From the NCBI RefSeq assembly GCF_043290135.1, contig NC_134704.1, positions 11,711,001-11,775,000 of the forward strand: DNA of 64,000 nucleotides. The letters are read 5' to 3'. Shown here in pieces: positions 43,231 to 54,364 of this stretch (positions within the stretch are counted from its first letter, which is position 1; the number at the start of each line of letters is the position of its first letter). Below the pieces are notes generated by a model. The model made no database searches and was not told the origin of the DNA. It saw nothing but the letters and a program-made list of their open reading frames with translations. The DNA is from Rhipicephalus microplus (lineage: Eukaryota; Arthropoda; Arachnida; Ixodida; Ixodidae). The position numbers were made by a program, and so were the translations under genes.

Positions 43231-46200
43231 ATTACTATTCAACCGTTGAAAGCCATTTTGGGCAAATTTTATCCGACGGAACTTTTCTACTGAAGCGTGC
43301 CTCATAAAAATTCGTGATCGTTGCGCACCAGATCACTGAGTTCACTTTTAACACCCTACTTTCAAGTAGCACATGTACCATTGGTGTTGATCGCATGAGA
43401 AGAAAACTGATTATGATGCCAGTTGTTCAATTAGCATCGCAAATCAACTGGCCTCTAATGAAGTCCAATTCTCAATGAATAGTTAAATGGTATACTCGTG
43501 TTCCAATTGAAGTTCAGTATGAGTTCGAAACGCCTGCCAACATGTGCGCGCTATGAAGTATATACGCCCTGTATGAAGTGTTGGCACCTGCCTGGCTAAT
43601 CCCACGTCGGGATCAGGTTAATCAAGCCTCCAAGCCCTGTCATGGGCGTACTGGACAGCCAGGAATTGTTGGATATGTTCGTATAACTTCATAATCTCTG
43701 CAAGCCGTTCTAGGGAAATGCCAGGGCCAGGCAACCTATGCTAGAAGAAAACCTATCTAGTTGTTCGACCAGGATGACTCATTAGCAGTATTGGATACTC
43801 AGCAGAAAGCAGGTGACGAAGGAGTTAAAGAAGCAAAAAATGAAAGGTCTGGGACATCACACAGAATGAACTTAGACGGCTTAATTAAGAAGCCGGTGTG
43901 TGCCAACTTCCGTGCCGCTCCAGTCCCCGATATAATAAAATGACAGGAACTAATTAGCTTCCGAAATACTCTCTTGTTCATGCCCCGGACAAAATTCAGA
44001 AAGCTGTGCCCTATAAAGGAAGCAGTTGATTGGTGCACTAATTTTTTTATATTGCTGTTTTACACTTTACTCAAATAACGCGGGTATTCAGGATGAGTAA
44101 GACAGAACGTTTGACACCAATTAATTTTAGAATGTCTTGGAAACGGAACATTTGTAATGCCGTCTGGCAATTTAGTGAACGCTATTTGAACGGAGACATC
44201 TCGCGTGTCCATGTATGGTATCCTTACTTCTACCTAATACGGTTTTACTTGTACAAGCCAATTTTCATTGTTTTTTATCTGCCACTTCTGCTCTGCTACC
44301 TTCAAGGAAATGAAAAGGAGAAAGTCACATACTGTCTTGTCTTGAAATATCTGCGATCTTTTTTGTTGTAACCCCGCAGAGCTCTGTAAGTACTGAGGGC
44401 TGTGCGTTCACATAAAATACGAAGGACGAAAGTGCACTCGTATGTCCTGGGCTCTCATTTCATCATTTTTATATTATATTAATGGTGCACATTGCTCAGT
44501 GTGACTCCATACAAAGAGGCCCGGTTTAATATTATAAGAATTAACAGTTAAATATGACTTCATATGCCATGAGGTAAATGAAAATTACCGGGGTCATACA
44601 ACAAGGTTCCCCGAGAATACCTAATACCCATTTCTGAGCTATCGATCAACATTTTTGTTTTGCGACCATTCTTATTTTTTTATGACAATACAAGTGCATT
44701 CTGTTGCTTGTGCGTTGTTATGAGAAAGAGAGTTGAAGTATTACAACAAGCGTTTTGAGTAACGCACACAACTGCGTCCTCACATCTAGCACCGCATTGT
44801 TACAAGATAATTGCGCTAAAGATACCGGTGAAAATATGCGCCATCAAGAGGTGGTGACACAAGAGAGTTCCAGTAGAGTCTGGCGACAGACGACATAGTA
44901 ACAACATGCCATATTTCGAAATTCGATGACACAATTTTTTGTGCTCGTGTTCTGGCGTATATTTAACTTGAAGTGTGTGGTTACTTCACCATGTGGATGA
45001 ACATAAAGTGCCTTAATCTAGATCACAAATGCGCTGTATACCTATTTAGAAATTCTACTCCTGCTTGGACATCATGTAATGATATTTCTTTTTTTTTTGC
45101 TTAAGTAATTCGGATGGGAGAGCTTCTTCGATGCAAAATTGACTTCTTTAGCACTGTCGCTGCTTCTAAAGTGTCTGTACAGGACAGGTCAAAAGTTCCC
45201 AAGCCACTACACCATGTATTCCTATGGCAGCGAGGACTAAAAACTTTTGACTCCCCCTCCTCTCCCCCCGCACAAGTTTTTCATCTTAGTCTGCATCCAT
45301 CAATCGTTTCAAGGCATCCATTATATTTGTCAAGAGTTTCATACGTGGAAATTACGAATTGAAATCTGACTTAAATGACCAAGAGTAGTGGCAAGCAAGA
45401 CGATAAACCAGGCGTACTTTAGCGAGAATTTCATTAAATATTGCTATCTCATTCTCCCTCTCTCTGTAGGACGAATAGCCCCTTTGCTAGGAGGAATCAA
45501 TATAACGTACTGCTGTTTCTATGGAAACAGTTAGAGCTTGAGGAAGTCGGCAACTTAGATCCTGTTTGACTGAGGAAAAAAAACAGTTCGACAGCGCAAG
45601 CTCGACGACGAAGCCTGCTTTAAACCGAGATGCAATGCGGCCTTACTCTACGGGCGCTTTTCGAATATTCAGCTGTCAGTGCGGCTGTGCCTAAAAGCTT
45701 TGCTCGGAGCCTTTCTGTCAAAGACTAAACCTCCTACGCTAAATTTTCTTGAGGCACAGTCTTAGCGTCAGCGCCATCGCGTATTCATAAACTAGGTTTA
45801 CTAACGTCACATCTACTGCGAATCAAGTCTTTCGCGTCTTTTAGTTTCGAGGCGAAGCATGCGTTTTTGACCTGTTTTTATGTACGTGCAGTTTCTACGG
45901 CGATTTGACCATCCAGGAATGCTTTCTTCCTTTCTCAGACACAGGCACACATGAACGGATTAGACAAAAAAAAATAAAGAACTCCGCAGAATAGGCAAAA
46001 CAAGATTTAGGTCACGTCTCCGAAGTTGGGGAAAAGAGGACTTCGTCAGACTGGCACTCTGCATCCCTTAATGGCTTTAGAGAATCCCCGCGGAGACAGG
46101 TAATTTTGTTTCGGAGCGTGGTTGGCGGACCACTCACACTTCGCCTTCCTTGCTGGAAGACTCATCTCAAACACTTTTTCGTCCTTAGTATTCTTCTCCT

Positions 46201-47139
46201 CATAGCCATTTCACGTCTATTACCTTTCTGTTCCCCGTCGGTTGCCAATGCTCCTTAGTCAGAGTGCCAATCACGAGCGTTCATTTCCTAGGTTTTCACA
46301 TGAGCATTCGACTCGTTTCTGTGAAACATGTCTCCGCACACGTGAATATACCAATCCTTATTCATTTTGTCGAATGCCGTATATTTTTTGACTTACCTTA
46401 TTTAGGGCGGATGTAGACTTGTGTCTAATGATGTGACTATTTATTGTGATGCTTTCATGCATCGAAAAGTGCGAATTGTACTGTGCCTCTCGGAGTACTT
46501 TCGTGCAGAAAAAAGCGCCGCTTGCAAGTTCTTCTTTGAGTGCGCCACAAGATTAGTTTTTGCAAGAAACCCGGGAAATTGCACAGTTCCGAGAGGTAAA
46601 TATGAATAATCTAATATTTACTCAACTCATCAGGAGCGAACGTTCATTAGAAATATGAGGTAATAAATATTCATCACTTCTGTTTCATGTATGCATGAGA
46701 CAAAGCTGACTGCGCTGCTTATGGCCGTTCAGCCTTATGTGTCCACCGAGGCGCACGTGGCCAAATTTGGTTTCGTAATAAGTCCTCGATCTTTGCAGTC
46801 AGTGTTTCTTCTCTGAAATTTGACGGACTGTGGATCTAGGCAAATACTTATATGCAGGATATGCTTGCTTTCTTGACTCTGAATCAAGATGTAGATCATA
46901 GGCGAGGAAAAAAAAGCGGTCACTTTTAGTTATACGCAAGCTGTTCTCGCATCGCTACTAAGGAGAAAAAGAATATTTCGGCTCTAAGTTATTGTATCAT
47001 ATGAGCAAAGAACACAGATTGGTAAGCACTATGAGTTGCGTACACTGCATTTCATTCATTATTATGCTATTTCGATACATTTGGCAAGCCCGAACTGAAC
47101 ACCGTGTTGCAGAGGATGCAGTGACAACACGACGGTGGA
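43231..47139. other. unassigned, no supportable gene
   Basis: Nearly 4 kb without a recognisable repeat or domain. Frames of 60-92 codons (e.g. 44093-44371, with hydrophobic stretches but no start or splice support) are not called. Confidence 0.4.
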
Positions 47140-47152
47140 CGCAAATTGTGTG

Positions 47153-47391
47153 GCCCCGCCATGATGGTCTAGTGGCTAAGGTACTCGGCTGCTGACCCGC
47201 TGTTCGCGGGTTCAAATCTCGGCTGCGGTGGCTGCATTTCCGATGGAGGCGGAAATGTTGTAGGCCCGTGTGCTCAGATTTGGGTGCACGTTAAAGAACT
47301 CCAGGTGGTCGAAATTTCCGGAGCCCTCCACTACGGCGTCTCTCATAATTATATAGTGGTTTTGGGACGTTAAACCCCACATATCAATCAA
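47153..47391 (+). mobile_element. tRNA-derived SINE (Ruka-like) with 13-bp target-site duplication
   Basis: A full-length plus-strand copy with box A TGGTCTAGTGG, box B GGTTCAAATCT, a well-conserved core and a CACATATCAATCA tail. Flanking CGCAAATTGTGTG (47140-47152) and CGCGAATTGTGTG (47392-47404) differ at one base, as expected for a somewhat aged duplication. Confidence 0.93.
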
Positions 47392-47404
47392 CGCGAATTG
47401 TGTG

Positions 47405-48265
47405 TACTATAAGGTGGAGATGAATTCAGTTTCGTTTTGACGCAGGAAGATTCATCTGCACTTGGAGCAGATATCCTGTCGTCTCGACAAAAACAACTGG
47501 CAGGAATAATGTTTTAGGCATACGTGTATATGTGTTAGACACACAAGTTTTGTGTGAGGCGAATCTGCTTGTCGAAACGTGAGCTTCTGTACAACCCTTG
47601 TTAACGAATTTGTCATTATACACAGATGTCATTTTTACACAGGCAGATATAAAAGTGCCAAATTAATAAAATCTCAGCGAAAACAGACAATGCCAAACAC
47701 TAACGCACCAGCTCCTGCTTTGTGCAGCATTTACGTTACACTTCCTATGTAGAATAAAACATGCTTTTATACCGCAATGTTGTAACACACATCCAAACAT
47801 TTGTATCATGTTCTTCTTGAAAGCGAAAACTATAATTTGCCACAAAGTATGGTGTGTTCAAATTTTGTTTATATTATTCACTATAAAAAGATTTTATTGT
47901 TCTAGACCCAATAGTGCGCCTCAAAAAGGGATGTGTCAATTCAAGAAATATTTGGGGGGATACAATTCGTTTACGGATACTTGTCATTTTGTTTTGAAAG
48001 CTAAGTAAAAACACTTGTAATATGATAAATATCATGTTATGATCAGTAGTTAACGTTCTGTGCTAATATTTGTGTTTTCTAAGTATTGCTTTCACTTTTA
48101 AATATTTTTCATACAATACATTTGACCTTATATGTGTTTGTGTGACCCTGTCCTAGACACAACTCGTGCTCGACACCTTTTGCTTAATCATTGCTTAATG
48201 ATTGTGGATATTAAAGAACATATGGCATGACAATTTGTGATGTTGAAATTGAAGTATCACACACA
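47405..48265. other. unassigned
   Basis: AT-rich; only short frames. Nothing recognised. Confidence 0.4.
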
Positions 48266-48266
48266 C

Positions 48267-48268
<2 letters not shown>

Positions 48269-48332
<64 letters not shown>
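48269..48332. repeat. (TA)n microsatellite
   Basis: About 32 units of AT at the left border of a LINE scrap. Confidence 0.95.
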
Positions 48333-48336
<4 letters not shown>

Positions 48337-48344
48337 TATTTACA

Positions 48345-48655
48345 ATACTGCTAGCCCTTGCGGGCTGTAGCAGGGGTGGGAGGTGAACAGGTGAACAATA
48401 CACAAACAATGTTAGGCAAAAAACAAGTCCAGCCGTCGTTGAAAATCCTGTGAGGATCTACATCCTGTAAGTACCTCGGGAGGGAGCGCATTCCAGTCAA
48501 CAATAGATCGCACCAGAGACGAAAACTTAAATACATCCACCCGCGGTACATAAGCTTGGACAGAAAATGAGTGATTGGTACGAGCCGACACTCGTCCTGG
48601 GGGGCGCAGGTATACACTGGGATCCAGCTTGTAGTTCTTATGATACAGGTCATAA
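48345..48655 (-). pseudogene. non-LTR retrotransposon pol C-terminal fragment
   Basis: On the minus strand a 101-residue frame ends with a segment containing RTNHSFSVQAY, DVFKFSSLVRSIVDWNALPP and FQRRLDLFF. This pattern (SxxxR...DWNxLP) is the usual extreme C-terminus of jockey/CR1-type RT proteins. The rest of the element is missing. The fragment sits between (TA)n and (AATA)n/(TA)n tracts. Confidence 0.7.
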
Positions 48656-48670
48656 ATAAATAAATAAATA

Positions 48671-48702
<32 letters not shown>
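48653..48702. repeat. (ATAA)n then (AT)n simple repeats
   Basis: Tetranucleotide run followed by AT dinucleotides, directly abutting the dispersed 454-bp-type unit. Confidence 0.9.
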
Positions 48703-48706
<4 letters not shown>

Positions 48707-49165
48707 AGGGCCGCCATGGTAGCTCAGTTGGTAGAACATCGCATGCGTTGTTCAAAGGTTGCAGGTTTGGTTCCTGCTCACGGCAAGCTCAACTTCTCTT
48801 TTCATTCATTTTTCTTTCTTCACATTGAAATTATAATTAGGTCTTGTAGCTTTTGCTATGTTTTCCTTGCAGTATTCTCTGTTAGATTTAATTATTATTG
48901 TGTAAAAGAAGAAAAAAACGAGCCGTGAAATATACACTTTTTTTCTTCATACATTAACGAGGATGTCGATCTGGCAGACTTGGTTCCTTTATGTAGCATA
49001 CGAGAGAATATTGGTCAGCTGCCAGCTTGCAATAAAATCACGTGCTACCTGATGCCGAACAGGCTGATAAAGAGTGTTCCACAATCGCCACCATGACGTC
49101 TGCTAGCGTTAACTACGTTTAATTCACATATATATACAATAAAGTGGATGGGGAGGTGGGCACCG

Positions 49166-49168
<3 letters not shown>
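48707..49168 (+). repeat. diverged single copy of the 454-bp satellite unit
   Basis: It begins GGGCCGCCATGGTAGCTCAG and keeps, in order, the landmarks of the 1-3220 unit: the tRNA-like head, TTTTCTTTCTTC-like T-rich stretch, AACGAGCC, ATACACTT, CTGGCAGACTTGG, GGTCAGCTGCC, ATCACGTGCTAC, AAAGAGTGTT and AAAGTGGATGG. It ends at GGTGGGCACCGTC just before a (TA)n tract. Exactly one unit is present, opening at the tRNA-like head, with (AT)n on both sides. It is clearly older than the array copies. This suggests a dispersed element whose natural start is the tRNA-like head. Confidence 0.9.
48713..48784 (+). ncRNA. tRNA-like head of the dispersed unit
   Basis: GCCATGG pairs with CTCACGGC apart from one mismatch. 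Box A is TAGCTCAGTTGG-like and box B GGTTTGGTTCC is close to consensus. The anticodon stem is decayed. No T-run follows immediately, so termination would differ from the array copies. Confidence 0.6.

Positions 49169-49226
<58 letters not shown>
49169..49226. repeat. (TA)n microsatellite
   Basis: About 29 units abutting the right end of the dispersed unit. Confidence 0.95.
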
Positions 49227-49227
<1 letters not shown>

Positions 49228-49324
49228 GTCGGCAGAATAAACAGTTGTTATGTGAAAGCGGAAAATGCATCTACTTTCATATTTATAACCTTGCGGCAAC
49301 CGAAGTTATTCTTCTGCATATAAG

Positions 49325-49443
<119 letters not shown>

Positions 49444-49464
49444 CAACAGCGAGGTAAACCAGCC

Positions 49465-50286
49465 AGTGTTCGCTGGCTCTGGTCCACGATGGGACGACGT
49501 CGAAGACTGGCTCCAAAGCTTTTGACCTTGTCAACAGCTTGAACACGTGGGACGATTCCTGGAAGTTATGTACCCACCTCTTCTACTTGTCTGTAGTCAG
49601 GAAAACCTGCTTTCGGAAACATAAATCATTCATTATCCGTGTTCTGCATCCTGTTTAAGTCACACACTTCTTACCTTGAGGACGTTCTTGCATTGTGAAC
49701 GTGGGTAAACTCCGCCATGTATCAGGCCGACCAAATACGCCATATAATTAAAGGTGTAAACAAGATCGCCCTTAACGTCCTTGCTACGCAAACTCCTGCC
49801 ACCACTCAAGACGTCATCACCATCTGCCAGCGGCTCCAGACTCTTTGGTTTTGCTACGATACGTACGACAGTCACCTTCCTGCGGCCTTCGACCTGCGAA
49901 CGCTGATTCGCGACAACGTTCTTGAAGAGTTTCATAAGCGTTGCTCTTTCTTCACTCCGCAGTCCCCTCTATCTGCTGCTCCGACCAACTTGCTAGGCAT
50001 CATTAAGCAAGAGATAGCGTCCGCGTCACGTCTAACAAGCTCCGATGATCCCGGCGCTTTCTGCAGCCACGACCGTCCCTACGCCTGTACCAGGAGGCTA
50101 TTCACCTATCACTTTGTTGGAACTTCATATGCGTCTATATCCTTACTGCACCACGCAGCGACCTCTTCGAATTATCTTCTGTATACTACTGTGGCTACCA
50201 AGGACACATATGTTGGTTTTGCTGACGGTGCCAACAAGATAAGAAACGTGGCTACGCTCCTTAAAAACGTGCAAGCGTCTATCTAA
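49465..50286 (+). pseudogene. Ty3/gypsy gag-like region
   Basis: After the (TA)n tract, a [15 protein letters not shown] segment begins in one frame and continues through SLNTWDDSWKL-like sequence in another. From 49717 a 189-codon frame reads ADQIRHIIKGVN and TTQDVITICQRLQTLW, matching the spacer/helical part of retrotransposon Gag. A decayed zinc knuckle (CGYQGHICWFC, first Cys missing) lies near 50190-50225. An Arg/Ser/Pro-rich stretch after it marks the Gag C-terminus. Frameshifts occur between these parts. Gag would normally form the particle that packages element RNA. Confidence 0.8.
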
Positions 50287-50539
50287 CCCCGACCTACCAA
50301 CGGCAGCCCTACCACTCTTCTCCTCATCGTTCGCCTTCTTCTCCTTGCAGCACCGATATTCCTGTGTATTCTCGTCAGCCTCGCTGCCGGTCACCACCTC
50401 CAGGTCACCGTTGAGTGCCGCCTCGTTGAGCCGCCTTCCATGTCCTGAACGTCCACTCGGAAAACTCCCTGATGCAGTTGTAGGAGAGGAAACTGCATGC
50501 ACCGGACAGTCAACAATTCCTGCGGAGCGGTCATGAAAC

Positions 50540-50940
50540 TTATTGGCAGCATTAGTCAAAGGTGTACCCGTCGAAGCTTTTTTTGAATACTGGCACTGCC
50601 ATTTCGATTATTGGCGCTGGCTTTACCACCTGACTTCGAAAAGTGACCACGCCTTACTGCGGCCCATCTCTACGATTAGCGACGAACACCGTCATCTGTC
50701 CCCTCGCACAGAGTCCGGTTCGTGCTTGCATCGATGGTATTGGTCATCACATGTCTTCGTCGTTCTCCGTGAGTGCAGCAACAAACTCATCTTGGGTTTG
50801 GACTGCTTGTCTTCAGCGTCCGCATCTATATCTTGTCACCAGCACCTCATACATCTCCGTGCCACTAAAGTTTCTCTGCCCGAACATGAAGGGTACATTC
50901 ACCTCATCACCACCTCAGATTATGTTCTGTCGCCATCTGA
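50540..50940 (+). pseudogene. Ty3/gypsy aspartic protease region, catalytic Asp lost
   Basis: The active-site motif expected as DTG reads Asn-Thr-Gly (AAT ACT GGC, 50586-50594), followed by TAISIIGAG and then a stop. Downstream sequence in another frame reads VLRECSNKLILGLDCLSSASA, closely matching the flap/GLD(F/W)L region of retrotransposon proteases. The start at 50540 is approximate. The Asp-to-Asn change alone would abolish activity. Confidence 0.75.
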
Positions 50941-51379
50941 AGAGGAAATCTTAAGCATTAGTGCCAGTAGTATTGTGGATGCCGACGTGTTCATGTTGCC
51001 TTATGGTCGTACTCAACATCGTGGCATTCTTATTATCCAAGTCCGCATTCTATCTTCGAAGGGGGGGGGGGGTCCTGTCTTCCTTACTGCAATAAACCAA
51101 ACTCCCTAACCATTACTGCTGCCATGTGGATCAACAATCACTTGTGCAGTTGACCTTAATCCCGTTGCTGTCGTTGTCTTTTCAAATCAAAAACTACCAT
51201 AACCAACCTCACCGCAACTCAAGCCATCTTTAGTGTCTACCATAAGCCCCAATCTAACAAAAGCCCAGAGAAAAAATTTGGTTTCCTTACTGAACTGACA
51301 TCGTTCTTTATTCAACGTCAATTCACTTGTCCTTGGTATGACCACTCGGAGCAGCGGAGTTGTCATACCAACTACTCAC

Positions 51380-52030
51380 CGCTTTCAGGCTAACGGCTCC
51401 CGTATAATTCACCGGTGCCCATATCGCGTGTATTTGTGAGAACGCAAGATCATCGAGGAAGTTGTTTCAGACATGCTGCCACAAAACATCATATGACTAT
51501 CCACGAGTCCCTGGTCTTCTCCAGTTGTTTTAGTACAAAAGAAAAACGGTACAGTACGTTTTGCTTCGTTTACCCAGCGCTCAACAAGTTAATGCACAAA
51601 GATGTTTACCCTGTGCCACGTATAGAGAACGCTATGCATATGTTGCATGGCTCAGAATATTTTTCTAGTTTCGATCTGGAATCGGACCACTCGCTAATAC
51701 AGACGTCCGAATCTTACAAAGAGAAGACCTTTTCCATCCCGCAAGGGCTGTACGAAATTGACGTAATGCCCTTCGGGCTTTGTAACCCACCCGCTGCCAT
51801 CTAACGTATGATAGACCAAGTACTGCGTGGCCTCAAGTAGAACTTACTGTTTTAGTCCACGTTCTCGCAACATCTACAGCATCTTGAAGAAGTTCTAGCT
51901 TGCTTTGTAAAAGCTGGTATACAGCTGAATAAAAAAACTGTTCTTTCGCCAGCAAGACGATTGAAGTTCTCGGGCACTTAGTCAGAAAAGAAGAAATTAG
52001 ACTGAACCTCGTGCAGCTTGCCACTTTCCT
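51380..52030 (+). pseudogene. Ty3/gypsy reverse transcriptase, YxDD region deleted
   Basis: Visible in order: a CPYRV-like start, VLVQKKNGTVRF in one frame, then ALNKLMHKDVYPVPRIENA, SEYFSSFDLESDHSLIQ and YEIDVMPFGLCNPPAA in the 51415-51804 frame. The stop at 51802 follows, then RMIDQVLRGLK, and about 9 codons that should hold the catalytic YxDD are missing near 51840-51855. HLQHLEEVLACFVKAGIQLN follows. The aspartate in SSFDLES is retained. Several stops interrupt the rest. Confidence 0.88.
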
Positions 52031-52560
52031 TGAGTTCCCTCGTCCCCTGTGTCAGAAAGCGCACTTTTCTCGCCTTAGCATCTTATTTTCACCACTTCAT
52101 ACGTGACTTCACGGCGCTTGTGTCTCCACTACATCAACTTTTTGCAAGTAACGTGCCCTTCGTCTGGGGTGAAGCCTGTGATAGCACTTTTGTGGCGTTG
52201 AAGCAAGCCCTCAAATCTGACTCGGTACTGTTCCACTTCGATTCAAGCGCACCCAACATCCTTCACACCGACGCTAGCAGCCATGGACTTGGTGCCGTTC
52301 CCCTGCAACGGGACCCCACCTCACGTGAACGAGTCCTCGCCTACACCTTGCTGCCTGCTGCAGACAGCAAGGTTTAGGCGAGGACTCGTTGTCTGCTGGA
52401 GAGAAGAACTACACAATAACAGCAGGAGTGACTTGCCACTTTGTGAGCCGTACAAATATCGGCCATATACCTACGGCCACCGCTTCACAGTCGTCACTGA
52501 CCATAACGCACTGTGCTGGCTTTCGTCTCTAAAAAAAAAAAAAAACCTTATTGCCTTGGC
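52030..52560 (+). pseudogene. Ty3/gypsy connection and RNase H region
   Basis: ASYFHHFIRDFTALVSPLHQ (connection) leads to FDSSAPNILHTDASSHGLGA, which carries the first RNase H aspartate. The frame is ended at 52377 by an inverted insertion. Beyond it, KYRPYTYGHRFTVVTDHNAL and CWLSSL show the C-terminal RNase H part. An A13 run near 52530 shifts the frame. Confidence 0.88.
52329..52389. repeat. 25-bp inverted repeat created within RNase H
   Basis: Arms 52329-52353 and 52365-52389 are complementary with one mismatch and an 11-base loop. The right arm is extra relative to the expected coding sequence, lies between two CTGCTG copies and introduces a TAG stop. Confidence 0.9.
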
Positions 52561-52739
52561 CGCTCGGTCGCTTGCAGGAAAACTATTTTTATGTCGCCTA
52601 CAGGCCTGGAAAATAGCATCAAGACTCTAATGCTCTCTCTCATTGTCCATTATCCAGTAATGATTACTCACAGTCACCACTTCTCTCTGAAACTGATTTA
52701 GGCATCTCAGTGGTTAGTTGTCTAAGATACACCAGCCCG

Positions 52740-54260
52740 TCAATCTTTGTGTCGCAACAATGCATGCTGCCGCTGCATTATAGCAAGCTTCGAAGGCACT
52801 TCCGCCGCTTTGAACGCCTGAATTTGTCGACAAGTTGACCAATTCAAGGTTCACAGTGGTGCCCTACATCACTACATCTATCACTTCTACGGGAACAAAT
52901 GGCTCCCAGTTATACCAAGATTACTGCAACGCGATGTTTTTCACATATTTAACAATTATACCACCACCAATTATTTAGGCTGCTACAAAACGTACGAAAA
53001 GATGCGAAGTCGCCGCACTTGGCCTTGCCTCTCTTCAGCCGTTTACGTGTCCTCTTTTAAAGCCGTAAGCGACCCACCACAGCTCCTCCCGCTCTCCTGC
53101 AACCTCTTCCTTGCCCGCTTTTCCTTTCAAAGCCCTTGGGATAGATTTTTACGGCCCTCTTCCCGTAACATTCAACTGGAATTGTTAGATTACGATCGCT
53201 GTTGCCCATCTAACCCGCTACGTGGCAACAGCCTCGCTACAAACTGGCACTGCCACGGAAGTCGCTGTTTTTGTTTTTTTAGGGGCGATGCTCCTTGGGG
53301 TGTGGGTCGTTACATCATAGTTGTATAGTGCAGTAGCCACTTCTAGTTAGCTTTAAGACTTGTTCACTAGAGGACGTTGTAAGTTATGGTGTTGAAAATA
53401 TTATCACAAGATGGCACTAGTGGTTTTCGTATAATAAGAATTCACAGCATTTCCACGCTGTAAATGATGATCAGTAGGCGAAGGGTCCATCGTTCCATCC
53501 GATGCGTGCTCTAGTGTGATTGAAGCAGATGGGTGGATTGACGAACAGACAGACAAACACACGAACGGATGGACGGACGCTTCACCTCACTCATTATCAT
53601 TCACTCCATGGAAATGCTGCGAATTTCTCCTGCGCTGTACATTTTTACGCCACAGAGCTCTAAGAGTTTTGCTCTGTGACCGCGGAAAAGTCTGACCTTT
53701 TTCTGTTGTTGCTGAGGTTCTGCGCGCTACCAGCACCATTCACGAGACATATCTACCTACCTACCTACCTACCACCCGTAAAGAAATGGCGTGACAGAAC
53801 GCTTTCATTGCTTGCTCTCTCACATTATTGTAACTTGCATGAACCCCGACCACAAGAGCTGGGATGCAATTTGGCCGTTCATGACGTTCGCCCATAATAC
53901 ATATACGCAACCATTGTGTGCAACGCACCACCACTTCTCTCCCTTTCTCCTTGTCTGTCTCGACTTTTCTGTCTCGCCTCGCACACTGCCGTTACCTTGT
54001 CCGAATCAACACCAACACCTCTCAACAAGCTCGGAAGTCATGCTACGACTCGACTCATCGTGCCGTCACCTTTTTTCCAGGAGATGTTCTGCTGTGGACT
54101 CTATGCAATCGTGTTCTCGGTTTGTACGAAAAATTCATAGGTTGCTTTATTGGCCCCTACATGCTCACAGAGCGAACATCTCCTATCATTTATCGTGTTT
54201 CACCCCTTCTTCCGATCACCGTTGCCGTGGGACAGAAATCAGCTATGTCGTTTGGTTAAA
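52740..54260 (+). pseudogene. Ty3/gypsy integrase, interrupted by a nested repeat
   Basis: The zinc-binding N-terminus is weak (LLQRDVFHIF then KTYEKMRSRRTWP). The catalytic core begins GIDFYGPLP (first Asp at about 53144). The core is cut at about 53280 by a 345-bp repeat and resumes at about 53626 with LLR-like sequence; CDRGK (near 53672) holds the second Asp. A stop (TAA, 53779) replaces a residue of the YHPQTNG motif, and VTERF (53791-53805) keeps the third acidic residue. DHKSWDAIWPFMTFAHNTY-like sequence and a GCFIGPYMLTERTSPIIYRV chromodomain-proximal stretch follow. The protein is non-functional. Confidence 0.87.
53281..53625 (+). mobile_element. short non-coding interspersed repeat (MITE-like) nested in integrase
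   Basis: It begins AGGGGCGATGCTCCTTGGGG and carries CACAAGATGGCACTAG, a GGACGGACGCTTCACCTC segment and TCATTCACTCCATGG, in the same order as 17900-18126 read on the minus strand. Interrupting a known coding sequence fixes its approximate ends. I see no terminal inverted repeats or clear target duplication beyond T-rich borders. Confidence 0.75.
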
Positions 54261-54364
54261 GTACCTCACGCAACGCAATTGTTTGCTATTGCGCAGTTAG
54301 GCAGCGCTGCCAGCACGAGCGGGAATTAGTATGAGCACACAGTTGGTTACTATTCTTTGTCATC

